Assembly: GCA_020698575.1 (NCBI GenBank)
Contig: CM036241.1
Span: forward strand, 9,094,416-9,158,415
DNA length: 64,000 bases
Source of the DNA: Bostrychus sinensis
Lineage: Eukaryota; Chordata; Actinopteri; Gobiiformes; Eleotridae
Reading direction: 5' to 3'
Shown here: one piece after another, positions 40,401 through 51,841 of the stretch
Numbering within the stretch: position 1 is the stretch's first letter
Layout of the letters: every line of letters begins with the position of its first letter
Program-made: the position numbers and the translations under genes
Notes under the pieces: generated by a model
The model's input: the letters and a program-made list of their open reading frames with translations, nothing else
The model's database searches: none
What the model was told of the DNA's origin: nothing

Positions 40401-41553
40401 GTTCACACATTTTCGCACAGGTTTTACACTGAATGCCCTTCCTGAGGCAATCTTCTCCATTTATTCAGACAAGTAGGGTACAATGACTTGTGACCCCTTG
40501 TGGCTGGATTTGTTCCCCAATAAGCACATAATATCAGATAATATTTCCTAACTACAAAGTGCCATCTGTATGGTCCAAGTGAATTATAAAACCCTTACTG
40601 TATATGAAGATTGCAATGTAAGGATTAGCAAGACTTTTATATGCTTACAATCTTTAATATTGCAGTCCAAGTAACGAAGATCAAAAACATAAATCAATCC
40701 CATTTACCTTTTCATTGAAGTCACTGAATAAACAAGGACATAGCCATGGATGTCCATTGAGTGAGACTGTGGAAAAATGGAGTATTCATCCTGTACACAG
40801 AGAAAGAGAGAGCGGATACAAAACAATCACCGGTACAAAAATAACTCCAGATTTCCAGATTGAGATTTGACTAGCAACTTACTTGTCCAGCTGTATCGAC
40901 CAGTTGAAGATTAAAGTCTTGACCATTTACACTGACCATTTTATTAAAGGCTGTGGAAAGTAAAAATACATTAGCTTAAACTCAAAACTACAACATAACG
41001 AATAGTAAAGAAACTTACTATTTTCAATAGTGGGGTCATAGGAGTCAACAAACTGTCCTTCCACAAACTGTATTGTCAGAGAGGACTTTCCTGAAGGCAA
41101 CCAGAGACATATTATTACCAGAAAGCAGAAAAAATCGTCTATACACATATTATAAGGGATTTGGTAATAAGGAGGGAGATGGGGTTGTTAATAATTATTT
41201 TTTACACCAACTTTAAGTGGAGCACCACATGTTTTCGGCCATAGTGTTTAAAACACGACGTACTCGGTAGCAACTTATTTTCACAGAACTGATGCACGAT
41301 CAACAAATGGCTGTGGAGTTGTATGTATATAGTGTCGTGCTTTAGTATATGTTAACTAAATAAACACGTTGTACTGATATGGAACAAACGTATGGTGGCG
41401 TTTTAGTGGCAGTAAGATTCACTCAGAAGGAAAACAAAGCCATAACGTTAGCATGCTAGCCATTAGCTCAGTGTTAGCCGTGCCCCGTGTGCGGTACTCA
41501 CCTACAGACCTGTATCCTATCACAGCAATCTTTCGATATTTCGGTTGAGGCAT
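36460..41553 (-). CDS. rheb: GTP-binding protein Rheb
   Basis: Eight exons on the minus strand: 41553-41502, 41090-41019, 40950-40883, 40790-40708, 39815-39759, 39681-39634, 39526-39445, 36552-36460. They join to 184 aa, the same length as human RHEB. Rheb is a small GTPase on lysosomal and other endomembranes that switches on mTORC1 when bound to GTP. Visible motifs: P-loop GYRSVGKS at 13-20 with the Rheb-typical R15; switch I with DPTIEN at 36-41; DTAGQ at 60-64; NKKD at 119-122; SSAKE; and a C-terminal CAVM farnesylation box at 181-184. The gene context (next to prkag1) would fit human RHEBL1, but the sequence (GYRSVGKSSLTIQFVEGQF, NGQDFNLQLVDTAGQ) is clearly closer to RHEB. Intron 7 (2.9 kb) and intron 4 contain DNA transposons. 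Confidence 0.95.
37245..37470. repeat. Poly-T runs and AAT microsatellite
   Basis: T runs at 37247-37267 and 37286-37297, then about nine AAT units at 37442-37470, within rheb intron 7. Confidence 0.85.
37719..38436. mobile_element. hAT-like element, 8-bp target duplication ATTATCCA
   Basis: The right end reads ATCGGTGCATCCCTA, a common fish hAT-like terminus (inverse TAGGGATGCACCGAT). The left starts TAGGTATACTGATACTGG. ATTATCCA flanks it exactly at 37711-37718 and 38437-38444. The interior has repeated GTATCGGTAC and TACTCGTATC words. Lies in rheb intron 7. Confidence 0.75.
38622..39331. mobile_element. DNA element with about 35-bp inverted ends
   Basis: Left end GGGTGTGTTTACATGCACG then GAGTATCCCGGTTATG; the right end is its complement with few changes (CATAACCGGGATACTCAAGC, then GCATGTAAACGCCC). 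The word AGTATCCTG is repeated inside. The superfamily was not determined. Lies in rheb intron 7. Confidence 0.7.
39867..40283. mobile_element. hAT-like MITE, perfect 8-bp target duplication
   Basis: Starts TAGGACTGCAACAACTAATC and ends GTTAGTTGCAGCCCTA, with AT-rich TAATCGATTA words near both ends. CAAATGTT flanks it exactly (39859-39866 and 40284-40291). It is 417 bp with no transposase, and lies in rheb intron 4. A remnant of a similar element is at 23465-23550. Confidence 0.85.
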
Positions 41554-43590
41554 TGTGGAGGAAAAATCTACGTACAATGTGTTTAGAAAATATAAGACGC
41601 GACTTAGCTTTACAATCTATAACTTTTATCGCCACATTCGTGTTGAGTCACGTGACAACAACAAACTTTTCGGAGCTGGGCCTCGAGTGAAACTTCTGAG
41701 TTTAACCTCTACAAGTACACCTTGTACTTCGCCCCGAAATCTACATCTGCTTGTATTTACTATACAAGCCAGTATCAAACAGTAATTTGTAAAGATATAT
41801 TTTTGAAGTTCTCACAAAAAAGAAAACAAAAAGTGTGTTCTACGCGCTTACGAATCGCAAGTCAAAGTGACGGAAATTGTCATTGTGTAAGCAGCACACC
41901 GTCGTAAAAAACATGCCACACGTCAGAAAATACCCTGGTTCCCCGGTGCTATGCAGGGATTTGCATCCCCTCGCATTAGATGTTAAATGTGATTTTATAA
42001 ACAGCACAGCTTGTAAACGTAAAACATTTAAAATATTTTGCTAAAACTTAAACAACCCAAGGCATACAAAAATTAGCAGAGATACTTTATTTTCATAACA
42101 AGCTCTAGGATCTGTGCTATCAGGGCCCATACACTGTCACTGACCTATCAATCATCTCAGTCATCAGTCTAAATAATTCTGTGAAAATTCTAGTGTTAAG
42201 GAGAAACACTAAAGATGATATGCATTTCCCCCCAAAATATAACTCTTTATACGCAGTACAAATCTCTGTAGGCAGGCAGAACTAGGCATAACACCGCCTC
42301 TCTGTACTGTAGGGGTCAGTGTCTTTCTGGTGACTTTTCCAGAGTGAGTGACCTTCGGCAGACAATTTCCAGTAGTACTTTGCGTGTATCTTAAATGATT
42401 TTACTATTCCAATGTATTAATTATAATTAAAAAATCAAGCGTACAAATTAAATAGAAATTTAAAAAAAATAAAAATTACTATCACATGAGAGGTTGAGCA
42501 ATGATTGTCAGTGTTCCAGACAGACATATAACAAATGTCTCCTCTGAATTATATTTAAATTAATAGCGGCATGTTAACTTATTAGAATTATAAACGCACA
42601 ATATTTTCTGATAGTTCACTGCGTATAAAATAGCTTTTTGTCTCAACCGGAAATGCTTGAACTGGGGTAACACTACCGGGAAATGTTGCCGTCAAAATCA
42701 GACAGATTAAATTTTTGAAAAGCCTCTTCAAAACAGGGCAGACGCGATTGGACGAAGACAATATACCCATGTAAACATTTAATCTAAAAAAAAAACACGT
42801 AAATATGTCGGTGTCACTGGTAATGTGTGAACGTAAAACAAATTTTCTTTGGAGATCAAACCTAGAAGCTACCGTTAGCCGCTAGCCTGTTAGCATTCTG
42901 GGAGGTGGTGGCTGCCATAGCAACCGCGGTTGTGGTGCCCAGGGCTAACGGTTTGTTATGCTAGTGTTAAATAAGACGTCGCCTTAAATACCGCTGATGT
43001 TTTTATCTGTATTTTTTGTTTAATCACAGTTTATTGAAGGATACTTAATAATTGATTAGCTGGTAAACGCTGAGAAGTTTGTTTGGCGCAATTTGTATAT
43101 TTTAAGTAGCTAAACTGATGCTAAATTAGTGTTGACTTGGTTAGTGCTAACTTGGCTAGCAAATGTTTACTTTAAACGCAGTAGGCTAATGTTAGCATAC
43201 AAGGCCAATCCGCAAATTCAGTAACACCAGCGTTTCTGTATCTTTCTGTGGCAGTGACAGGGCCATCAACTGATTCTAATGAATGGTTTAACCCTGGAAT
43301 GAGTGACAGGATTGTGACACATTCCCAAGTCATTTCTGACTAAGGTGAGATTGGTTGGCCACTATCTTGTCATCAAACGTAATCAGCACTAATAAATTAT
43401 TCAGCCACGCTGGTTGTTAGCAGGAAATGAAATTATTATTAATAATATTTTAAGCTTCTTTAGTTGACATTATACGTTTTAAACTGAACCCTTCATTTAT
43501 GCTTTTTACAAGAGTGCATTTGTGTGTATTTGACAGCTAAGTCAAATTTGCCTTTGTAAATTTTCTACATATTTTAGTAATCAACCTAGT
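41554..43590. other. Divergent promoter region between rheb and ikzf4
   Basis: The left 200 bases are the rheb promoter and 5' UTR side. The block at 42830-42990 is richer in CpG, with a perfect 12-bp palindrome CAACCGCGGTTG (42921-42932), and is a likely ikzf4 promoter or noncoding first exon (inference). The middle is AT-rich. No coding frame is supported. Confidence 0.5.
41647..41656. promoter_or_regulatory. CLEAR-type E-box GTCACGTGAC upstream of rheb
   Basis: A perfect 10-bp palindrome centred about 98 bases upstream of the rheb start codon. GTCACGTGAC is the consensus for TFEB/TFE3 (and USF) binding. Function here is inferred from sequence only. Confidence 0.6.
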
Positions 43591-46500
43591 ATGGATGCTG
43601 ATGACTGCAATGGTCGATCTTTTATATCAGGTAAATCAACTTTTAACAAAAGTTTATAGTTATATTCAGCTTTTGATTGAACTTAAAGAAAGTTAAGAGA
43701 TTACGTTTGTTATTGTCAGCAAGTGGAGATTCTTCAATCGAAAGAGATTTTTCTGAGACTCTTGGAGGTCCAACTGTGAGCACACCCAACAGCAAGGAGA
43801 CCTCTCCTACACATGCGCACAACGGTAAATGTAAATATTATTTAAGATTACTTTGCTTCTATGACCTATTAGAAGGAAAAACAATGACAAAATCAATGTT
43901 TAAATTGATTTGATACAATAATCAGTAACACATTTGTCATATACACTTGTTTGCTCTTCTTCCTTTGCAGCCAACTCTATTAAGGTGGAGTTGTACAGTG
44001 ATGAGGAGCCTGGCCGCAGTATTGAGGATGAAAGAGGGGAGCGAGTAGAGGAAGCAGGTGCCGAGCAAGGATCTGAAGCTGTTGGATGCTACAGAGAGCT
44101 CACCAATCCTGAAACTTTACCAACAGGAGCCACTCGTCTGCCCAATGGAAAACTCAAGTGTGACATTTGTGGGATGATCTGTATTGGACCTAATGTCCTC
44201 ATGGTGCACAAACGCAGTCATACGGGTCAGTGATGCTTTAGTGATCTGAAAAACACAAAACCTTGCAAAAACAGTTTTGAATAGATGGGTTGCAGTCTGT
44301 ACTACAATTTAGCTAAGGATTTCCTTGTTTTACAGGTGAGCGGCCGTTCCAGTGTAATCAGTGTGGAGCCTCGTTTACGCAAAAGGGCAATCTTCTCCGT
44401 CACATCAAGCTTCACTCAGGTGAAAAGCCCTTTAAATGTCCTTTTTGTAGTTATGCCTGTCGAAGACGTGATGCACTCACTGGTCACCTTCGAACTCATG
44501 CAGGTAGGAACATTTCAAACGATATACTAAATTACATATGGTGTATTTATACAGACTTTTGTTTAAACTATTATTACGATGTCTCTCAATTCTTCTAGTG
44601 TCATCCCCGACTGTGGGGAAGCCATATAAATGCAGTTACTGTGGCCGTAGTTATAAACAGCAAAGCACACTCGAGGAGCATCGTGAACGCTGCCACAGCT
44701 ATTTACAAAGCATGGATTCACAGCATGCAACTAAGGCACTGAATCAAGGTGTGGGTTTTATACTGCTAATGTATTAATGTGAATGTCTACTTCTGAAAAT
44801 AATATACAAAGTCTAGCTATGGCCTCAAATATAAGTTCATGTACTAAAATCAACTCTTTGTCCTGTTGGTGCAGGCGAGGATATTAAAGATCTGGAGTTT
44901 ATACCAGACGCTCTGCTGCAGCCATCCTCGGACAAAATGACGTTCATTGATCGACTTGCCAATAGCATCACCAAACGCAAAAGATCGACACCACAAAAAT
45001 TTCTAGGTGAGCGTTCTGACTCTAATGAGTTTTATATGAAGTTATATAATTTGACTAATTAAACTATAAGCTTGTGAGGCCATGGGGAATTTGTACATAC
45101 ATCTTCTTCCGCTTATCCGGGGCCGGGTCGCGGAGGCAGCAGTCTAAGCAAAGATGCCCAGACTTCCCTCTCCACAGACCCCAAGGCGTTCCCAGGCCAG
45201 CCGAGAGACGTAGTCCCTCCAGCGTGTCCTAGGTCTTCCCCGGGGCCTCAGCCCAGTGGGACATGCCCGGAACACCTCCCCAGGGAGGCGACCACGAGGC
45301 AGATGCCCGAGCCACCTCAACTGACTCCTCTCAATGTGGAGGAGCAGCGGCTCTACTCCGAGCTCCTCCTGGGTGACAGAGCTCCTCACCCTATCTCTAA
45401 GGGAGCGCCCAGCCACCCTGCGGAGGAAACTCATTTCGGCCGCTTGTATCCAGGATCTTGTCCTTTCAGTCATGACCCAAACCTCATGACCATAGGTGAG
45501 GGTAGAAACGTAGATTGACCGGTAAATCGAGAGCTTTGCCTTTCGGCTCAGCTCCTTTTTTACCACAACAGACCGATACAATGACCGCATTACTGCAGAC
45601 GCTGCACTGATCTGCCTGTCGATCTCACGCTCCATTCTTCCCTCACTCGTGAACAAGACCCCAAGATACTTAAACTCCTCCACTTGAGGCAGGAACTCTC
45701 CTCCAACCTGGAGAGGGCAAACCACCTTTTTCCGGTCGTGAACCATGGCCTCGGACTTGGAGGTGCTGATTCTCATCCCAGCCGCTTCACACTCGGCTGC
45801 AAACAGCCCCATTGCACACTGAAGGTCCTGGTTTGATGAAGCCAACAGGACAACATCATCCGCAAAAAGCAGAGATGAAATTCTGTGGTTCCCAAACCAG
45901 ACTCCCTCCGGCCCCTGGCTGCGCCTAGAATTTCTGTCCATGAAAATAATGAACAGAACCGGTGACAAAGGGCAGCCCTGCCAGAGTCCAACATGCACTG
46001 GGAACAGGTCTGACTTACAACCAGCAATGCGGACCAAGCTCCTGCTCCAGTTGTACAGGGACCAGACAGCCCTTAGCAAAGGGCCCCGGACCCCATACTC
46101 CCAGAGCACCCCCCACAGGACACCACGAGGGACACGGTCGAACGCTTTCTCCAAATCCACCAAACACATGTGGACTGGATGGGCAAACTCCCATGAACCC
46201 TCGAGTACCCGATAGAGGGTAAAGAGCTGGTCCACTGTTCCACGGCCAGGACGAAAACCACACTGTTCCTCCTGAATCTGAGGTTCGACTATCGGCCGAA
46301 TTCTCCTCTCCAGTACCCTGGAATAGACTTTCCCAGGGAGGCTGAGGAGTGTGATCCCCCTGTAGAGGAACACACCCTCCGGTCCCCCTTCTTAAAAAGA
46401 GGGACCACCACCCCGGTCTGCCAGTCCAGAGGTACTGTCCCCAACTGCCACGTAATGTTTCAAAGATGTGTCAGCCATGACAGCCCCACAACATCCAGGG

Positions 46501-49150
46501 ACTTGAGGTACTCAGGACGGATCTCATCCACCCCCGGAGCCTTGCCACCGAGGAGCTTTTTAACCACCTCAGTGACTTCAGCTTGAGTGATGGACGAATC
46601 CACCTCTGAGTTCCCAGCCTCTGCTTCCTCAACAGAAGGCGTATCGGTGGGATTGAGGAGAAATATTCCTCAAATTATTCCTTCCACCGCCCGACAACAT
46701 CCCCAGTCGAGGTCAACAGCTCCCCACCTCCACTGTAAACAGTGTTGGTGAAGAACTGCTTCCCCCTCCTGAGGCGGCGGACGGTTTGCCAGAATTTTTT
46801 TGAAGCCAACCGATAGTCCTCCCCCATGGCCTCCCCGAACTTTTCCCAGACCCGAGTTTTTGCCTCCACAACCGCTCGGGCTGCAGCACGCTTGGCCTGC
46901 CGGTACCCATCAGCTGCCTCAGGAGTCCCACGAGCTAACCAGGCTCGATAGGACTCCTTCAGCCTGACGGCATCCCTTACTTCCAGTGTCCACCACTGGG
47001 TTCGGGGATTGCCGCCACGACAGGCACCAGAGACCTTGCGACCACAGCTCCGAACGGCCGCATTGACAATAGAGGTGGAGAACATGGTCCACTCAGACTC
47101 CATGTCTCCAGCCTCCCTCGGGATCTGGTCAAAGCTCTCCCGGAGGTGGGAGTTGAAGACCCCTCTGACAGAGGGCTCAGCCAGACGTTCCCAACAGACC
47201 CTCACAACACGTTTAGGCCTGCCGAGTCTGTCCGGCCTCCTTCCCCGCCAGCGGATCCAACTCACCACCAGGTGGTGATCGGTTGACAGCTCAGACCCTC
47301 TCTTCACCCGAGTGTCCAAAACACACAGTCGAAGGTCAGATGACACGACTACAAAGTCGATCATCGACCTCCGGCCTAGAGTGTTTTGGTGCAATGTGCA
47401 CTGATGGACACCCCTGTGCTCGAACATGGTGTTTGTTATGGACAAACTGTGACTAGCACAGAAGTCCAATAACAAAACACCACTCGGGTTCAGATCGGGG
47501 AGGCCATTCTTCCCAGTCACACCCCTCCAGGTGTCACTGTCGCTGCCCACGTGAGCGTTGAAGTCTCCCAGCAAAACAATGGAGTCCCCAGTCAGTGCGC
47601 CTTCCAGTACCTCTCCCAGGGACTCCAAGAAGGCCGGGTACTCTGTACTGCTATTTGGCCCATAGGCACAAACAACAGTAAGAGACCCCCCCCCCCTCAG
47701 TGAGTTGACATTCCATGTCCCTACAGCTAGAAGCTGTGTCCGGGGACCGGGTCTTCGAGGCACCTGCCTTCGACTGCTTCCTGATCCACATAGCACGGGT
47801 CCCCTACGTTTACCTCTGCGGGTGGTGAGCCCACACAGAGGTTATATAATTTGACTAATTAAACTATAAGCTTGTGAGGCCATGGGGAATTTGTTATGGT
47901 TTAATTTAATACCTTTCACAGTGGAGTTAATAGAGTACTTAAGTGTAGTTTGGTTGAATATATAATTTCTCCAATTTTTTTAACATGAACTATTATTAGT
48001 ATATTAGATGTGGTTTACTTAATTTTAATCTCTTAACTTTTTTCACCTTTATGTTTTTCTAGCCTGGCCAACAAGTCCCATTCATTCTGTAGCAAAATAA
48101 AATGGGTCTATAATAACCCCTCCCATCCACTGTATTTCTATCTAACAGTTTCCCAATTGAAGCTGGCTTAGAGAGAGAATGAGGATGGATAAGCTAATAT
48201 TTTTCCCCTTAATCAGACTATCAAGTCTGTTCCAATTTAATTCTGAAGAATGCGTCTTTGAGAGAAATCTGAGAGACTTTTGACCATCACTCATCTAGCA
48301 TCACTTTTTTTTTTTTTTAACAGGACAGAAGCAAATTCGCCTAAACTTCACAGATGCACCTTATGAGCTCAGCTCTGGTTTGGATAAAGAGAGTGATATA
48401 CACCCCGTGGACCTGAAACCCTCACACTTCACCGGTGTGGGAGGAGAATTTACAGGTGTAGCGGGAAACGGAGGAAGCACCATGCGACCAAACCATATTC
48501 CCTCCAATCACCAACCGTGTTTGACCGAACTTAGACCAATCCACAGCACTGGTCCTATAGCTTTAGGTCCAAGGTTGGACTGCACAGGGCTTGGGGCTGC
48601 TGTCGAAATGGGACGTGAGGCAGGAGAGGGTCACGAGGATCTACCTGCCACTCAAAGTCACGCACCTTCACCTAGTAATGGCTGCCAGGATTCAACTGAT
48701 ACTGAAAGCATGCCGGACGAACCGTGCAACAGTACTGCTTCAGCTACTGCCATACAGAATCACAACATCCATCATCTCGTCCACTCTAACCATACCCAGG
48801 CATCATTTCCTGTTAAGCTTATCCACATCAAAGACCGGGATGTGGACAGAGAAGACGGTGGCCACACTGGAGCTCCAGTCGCAACCCCTGTCCCGACGTC
48901 CAGCTCCCCCACAGCCCCCTCCTCCACCTCCAGGGAGACTTTCCGTGTTGTGGATGGCGAGGGTCGAGCTGTGAAGTCTTTCCGGTGTGATCATTGCCGT
49001 GTGCTGTTTCTGGATCACGTCATGTTTACCATCCACATGGGCTGCCACGGTTTTAGACAGCCCTTCGAGTGTAACATTTGTGGCCACCGATGTCAGGATC
49101 GCTACGAGTTTTCTTCACACATCGTCCGCGGTGAGCACATTGTTGACTGA
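43591..49150 (+). CDS. ikzf4: Ikaros family zinc finger protein 4 (Eos)
   Basis: Seven coding exons: 43591-43630 (exon from 43578), 43720-43824, 43971-44225, 44336-44503, 44599-44748, 44875-45006, 48324-49150. They give 558 aa. The start MDADD resembles the MDADEG start of Ikaros. Four N-terminal C2H2-type DNA-binding fingers begin near residues 110, 138, 166 and 197, including GASFTQKGNLLRHIKLH. Two C-terminal fingers (503-525 and 531-555) form the dimerisation module, ending SSHIVRGEHIVD. Linker phrases IDRLANSITKRKRSTPQKF and PSNGCQDSTDTES match IKZF4, as does the neighbouring rps26, which adjoins IKZF4 in human. The product is a nuclear transcription factor, best known as a co-repressor with FOXP3 in mammalian regulatory T cells. 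Intron 6 is expanded by a Rex3 retrotransposon. An upstream noncoding exon is likely but not located. Confusion with ikzf1/2/3 is possible but less likely. Confidence 0.92.
45041..45094. repeat. Rex3 target-site duplication, left copy
   Basis: These 54 bases are identical to 47841-47894; the match stops exactly at the edges of the retrotransposon. Confidence 0.9.
45095..47840 (-). mobile_element. Rex3-type (RTE clade) non-LTR retrotransposon, inactive
   Basis: Read on the minus strand. 47796-46675 encodes an endonuclease-like part (GTWNVNSLRGG, LLGDFNAHVGSD, STDHHLVVSW). 46373-45144 encodes reverse transcriptase with FADDVVLL (the catalytic YADD-like box) and a C-terminal RPRTRWRDYVSRLAWERLG. 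Two stretches, near 45958-45978 and 46404-46423, match sites that I recall are commonly used to amplify fish Rex3. Frames are broken between 46675 and 46373, and the endonuclease lacks a segment after VNSLRGG, so the copy cannot move by itself. The 3' end is at 45095 (tail GATGTATGTAC). It is flanked by perfect 54-bp direct repeats and lies antisense in ikzf4 intron 6. Confidence 0.92.
47841..47894. repeat. Rex3 target-site duplication, right copy
   Basis: Identical over 54 bases to 45041-45094. Confidence 0.9.
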
Positions 49151-49265
49151 GGTGGAGAGAGAGCGTTTCTTACTGTAGAGAGGTAATGTAACACAGAGCT
49201 GAGACCTGCCTAAGTTTGGTTTGCACAGGTTAAGTGAATGGCATGCACTATTTATTGAACACAAA

Positions 49266-50097
49266 TTGGCCACTATATCAGGTACACCTGTTCTAACGCT
49301 TCTAAATGGAGTGCCTGGCCACCCAGCCCCAGGAGGAAGGTATGGATTCTCAGCCAAAGGGGGCTGTTTCCAATCGACTTGATATAGGCCTATTACAGAC
49401 ATTTTTCTTACAAAAGTAGAAGATAATCTCCTATCCAAAGCAACCAAGATGGAGCTAGCTTATACAGAGAGAAATTTTTGACTTCTCTGACAAAAACAAC
49501 TTTGCCTTTGTACAACTGGCTTCTGCTACTTTCCCCATTCAGAAATAAGTACAGTGTTGCTAATAATATCACGTATTCTGGCAAAACCAGCAACAATTCA
49601 TAAGCACCATGTTTATTTTGGATACAGGTCAGCAGCGCTTTGCTTATAACCTGCCCTTTGTTTCTCTGATTGCTTACTCCGCCTGTGATTGTTCCGCCCA
49701 TAGAAATGAAACTCAAGAGGAGGGAGACCAAACTAACTTCTTTGCATATAATATTAAAGGAGTTAGTCTGGCTGGCCAGGCTACGAGTATCTACCCGCTA
49801 TTGTCAGCTAAGGCTGAAAAATGTGCCCTGGTCTGATAAAGTCAAGTGCCCACAGAACTGCTACTCACTGGATACTTTCTCTTTTTCAAACCATTCTCTG
49901 TAAACCCTAGAGAAGGGTATGTGAGTGAAAATCCCAGTTGATTAGCAGTTTCTGAAATAGTCAGACCAACAACTATGCCTTGTTCATTCTGATACTCGGT
50001 TTGAACTTCAGCAGATTTGTCTTGGCTTGCTAGATACAGTATTTGCACAAAGAAGCATTTTTAGCACAGATGTACCTGATAATATGGCCGGTGTGTG
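49266..50097. mobile_element. Decayed Tc1-like element
   Basis: The left end TTGGCCACTATATCAGGTAC, then CCTGTTCTAACGCTTCT, is mirrored at 50050-50095 (AGAAGCATTTTTAGCACAG, GTACCTGATAATATGGCC). The minus strand 50048-49842 carries a broken helix-turn-helix text (LTISETANQLGFS), as in the element at 1081-1612. Confidence 0.6.
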
Positions 50098-51175
50098 AGG
50101 GTACCCCAGTCTAAAAAAGCTCCTATATAACACCTAATGCTTGAATGATAAAAAAATAAATAAACAATGTATAGTTAGTATGCACTTTAATCCAATGCAT
50201 TGCAGTAGATCAAGCGTCAGTGCTTTTTCCTGAATGTGCCTTGCTCTAAAAAAAAACAAAAAAAACAAAACTTGCACCCTATGAACTAGTATTTTAACAC
50301 GTTTCATGACTGTTTTCCATTATCCAAAACTCTCTGCACTTTACTACTACTAAAGAAAACATGACGTCCCTATAATGAAATCTTTTAAAAGTCTTCATGC
50401 CTTGTTATGAAAGCACTTTTTCCCCAATTATTTGAGTAGAGTTATAACCCATTGCATAGTTGTGCACAAATGAAAAAGCTTTATTGAACGAAATGAAGTG
50501 CAGACCAAACTTAAAAGCCGGTAGCGTGTTGGTAACATTGTCCACTGAAAATGCACTTTTTACCGCGACTGAGTTTCTGTTTGAATGTTGCTTTATCGTG
50601 ATATTTTCTGAAGTAAAAATGAAGGCCTTTATGTGTGCGCGAATGCCGTGTTTTAGCAAAGTATCTGTTGTTTTCTATGATCGCTTTTGTTGCACTGATA
50701 ACCTGCCAGAAAACTATGATTATTAAACAGTTTTGTAGAAGTACTCGATCTGCAAATTTCTCCTAAGACCTATTTTTCTCAATGGGTAAGTTGTTGATAT
50801 CACTGCCACTCTTGGGTCTTGTCCTTTGATCACAATAATTATCTATATGAGAAATACATTAAACTATAGTGATTTTACTGAACAACTATTACTAATATGC
50901 TATTAATTTACCAAAAGTATAGATGTTTAGATATTTAATGAATCTCCTAATTTATTTATCACTAAAGTTATAAAGATTAAATGTGTTTGGTCTGCTGCTG
51001 AATGGCTCTAGTTTTGAGTGGCACTTTACAGGCTTCATTGGTGTAAAACTTTAACTTTAGTTTTATTAGAGACATACGTAAACATGTTGTTCATAGATGC
51101 TTTAAATATACCTGTATGAGAAGTATCTCAAATTGGGACATTGGCCTAAAAAAACTAAAGATTGTTAGACTAGAC

Positions 51176-51529
51176 CAGTGGTTCTGAAGCGTGTTGCTCA
51201 AAGCACCACCTCAGAGAATATTTGACCATTCAAGTACCATCTAAAACAGACTAAAATGAGCTTGAATCTGGACTAAACCAGGACCAACATGGGACTGAAC
51301 CAGGTCTAAACCAAGCCTATAGAGCTTAACAAAAATAGGACTAAACCAAGACTTAATCAGTACAAAAACAGGATTAAACCAGAACAAAACAAAGACTAAA
51401 CCAGGAATAAACGAACTCTATACCTGGAGACTGAAATTGTATTTTTACCTATTTTCTTCACTTTACAACCTGCTTAGAACGGGCTTGAGACCTGCTTTTG
51501 GGCCCTGACCCACCAGTTGAGAATCCTGG
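51176..51529. mobile_element. hAT-like element, decayed, with AACCAGGACTA units
   Basis: Starts CAGTGGTTCTGAAGC and ends GTTGAGAATCCTG. The upstream octamer is GACTAGAC and a CTCTAGAC lies just downstream. The centre has repeated ACTAAACCAGGA-type units. It directly precedes a second, better preserved copy. Confidence 0.6.
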
Positions 51530-51539
51530 CTCTCTAGAC

Positions 51540-51841
51540 CAGTGGGTTCTGAAACTTTCTCAAACCAAGTACCACGGCAGAAAATATCTAGCTTTCTGAA
51601 TATTATCCTAATGGACTAAAAGGAGCTGGACTTACCTAGAGCTAAACAATGTTATGAAGTAGGGATTAACATGCATTACTAAATTAGGACAAAACAGGGA
51701 CTAGAACAGGACTCAAACAGGACAGAACCAGGACAAAACCAGAAATAATCCAGTAATAAAACTGGCTGTAAATCGGGACTTAAACTCTGAAAGACTCCCA
51801 AGTACCACCAGTAGTACATCACCACAGTTTGAGAACCACTG
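51540..51841. mobile_element. hAT-like element, perfect 8-bp duplication CTCTAGAC
   Basis: Starts CAGTGGGTTCTGAAAC and ends CAGTTTGAGAACCACTG. CTCTAGAC occurs exactly at 51532-51539 and 51842-51849. The interior holds AGGACAGAACCAGGACA-like units. No transposase. Confidence 0.85.

Noticed and set aside
36460..41553. Calling the GTPase rhebl1 from synteny with prkag1
   Set aside because: The P-loop region, switch regions and CAVM tail match RHEB much better than RHEBL1.
45144..47796. Two long minus-strand frames (409 and 373 aa) as host genes
   Set aside because: They are the reverse transcriptase and endonuclease of the Rex3 element, framed by direct repeats.
48803..49087. 94-aa frame opposite ikzf4 last exon
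   Set aside because: Antisense shadow of the zinc-finger coding exon.
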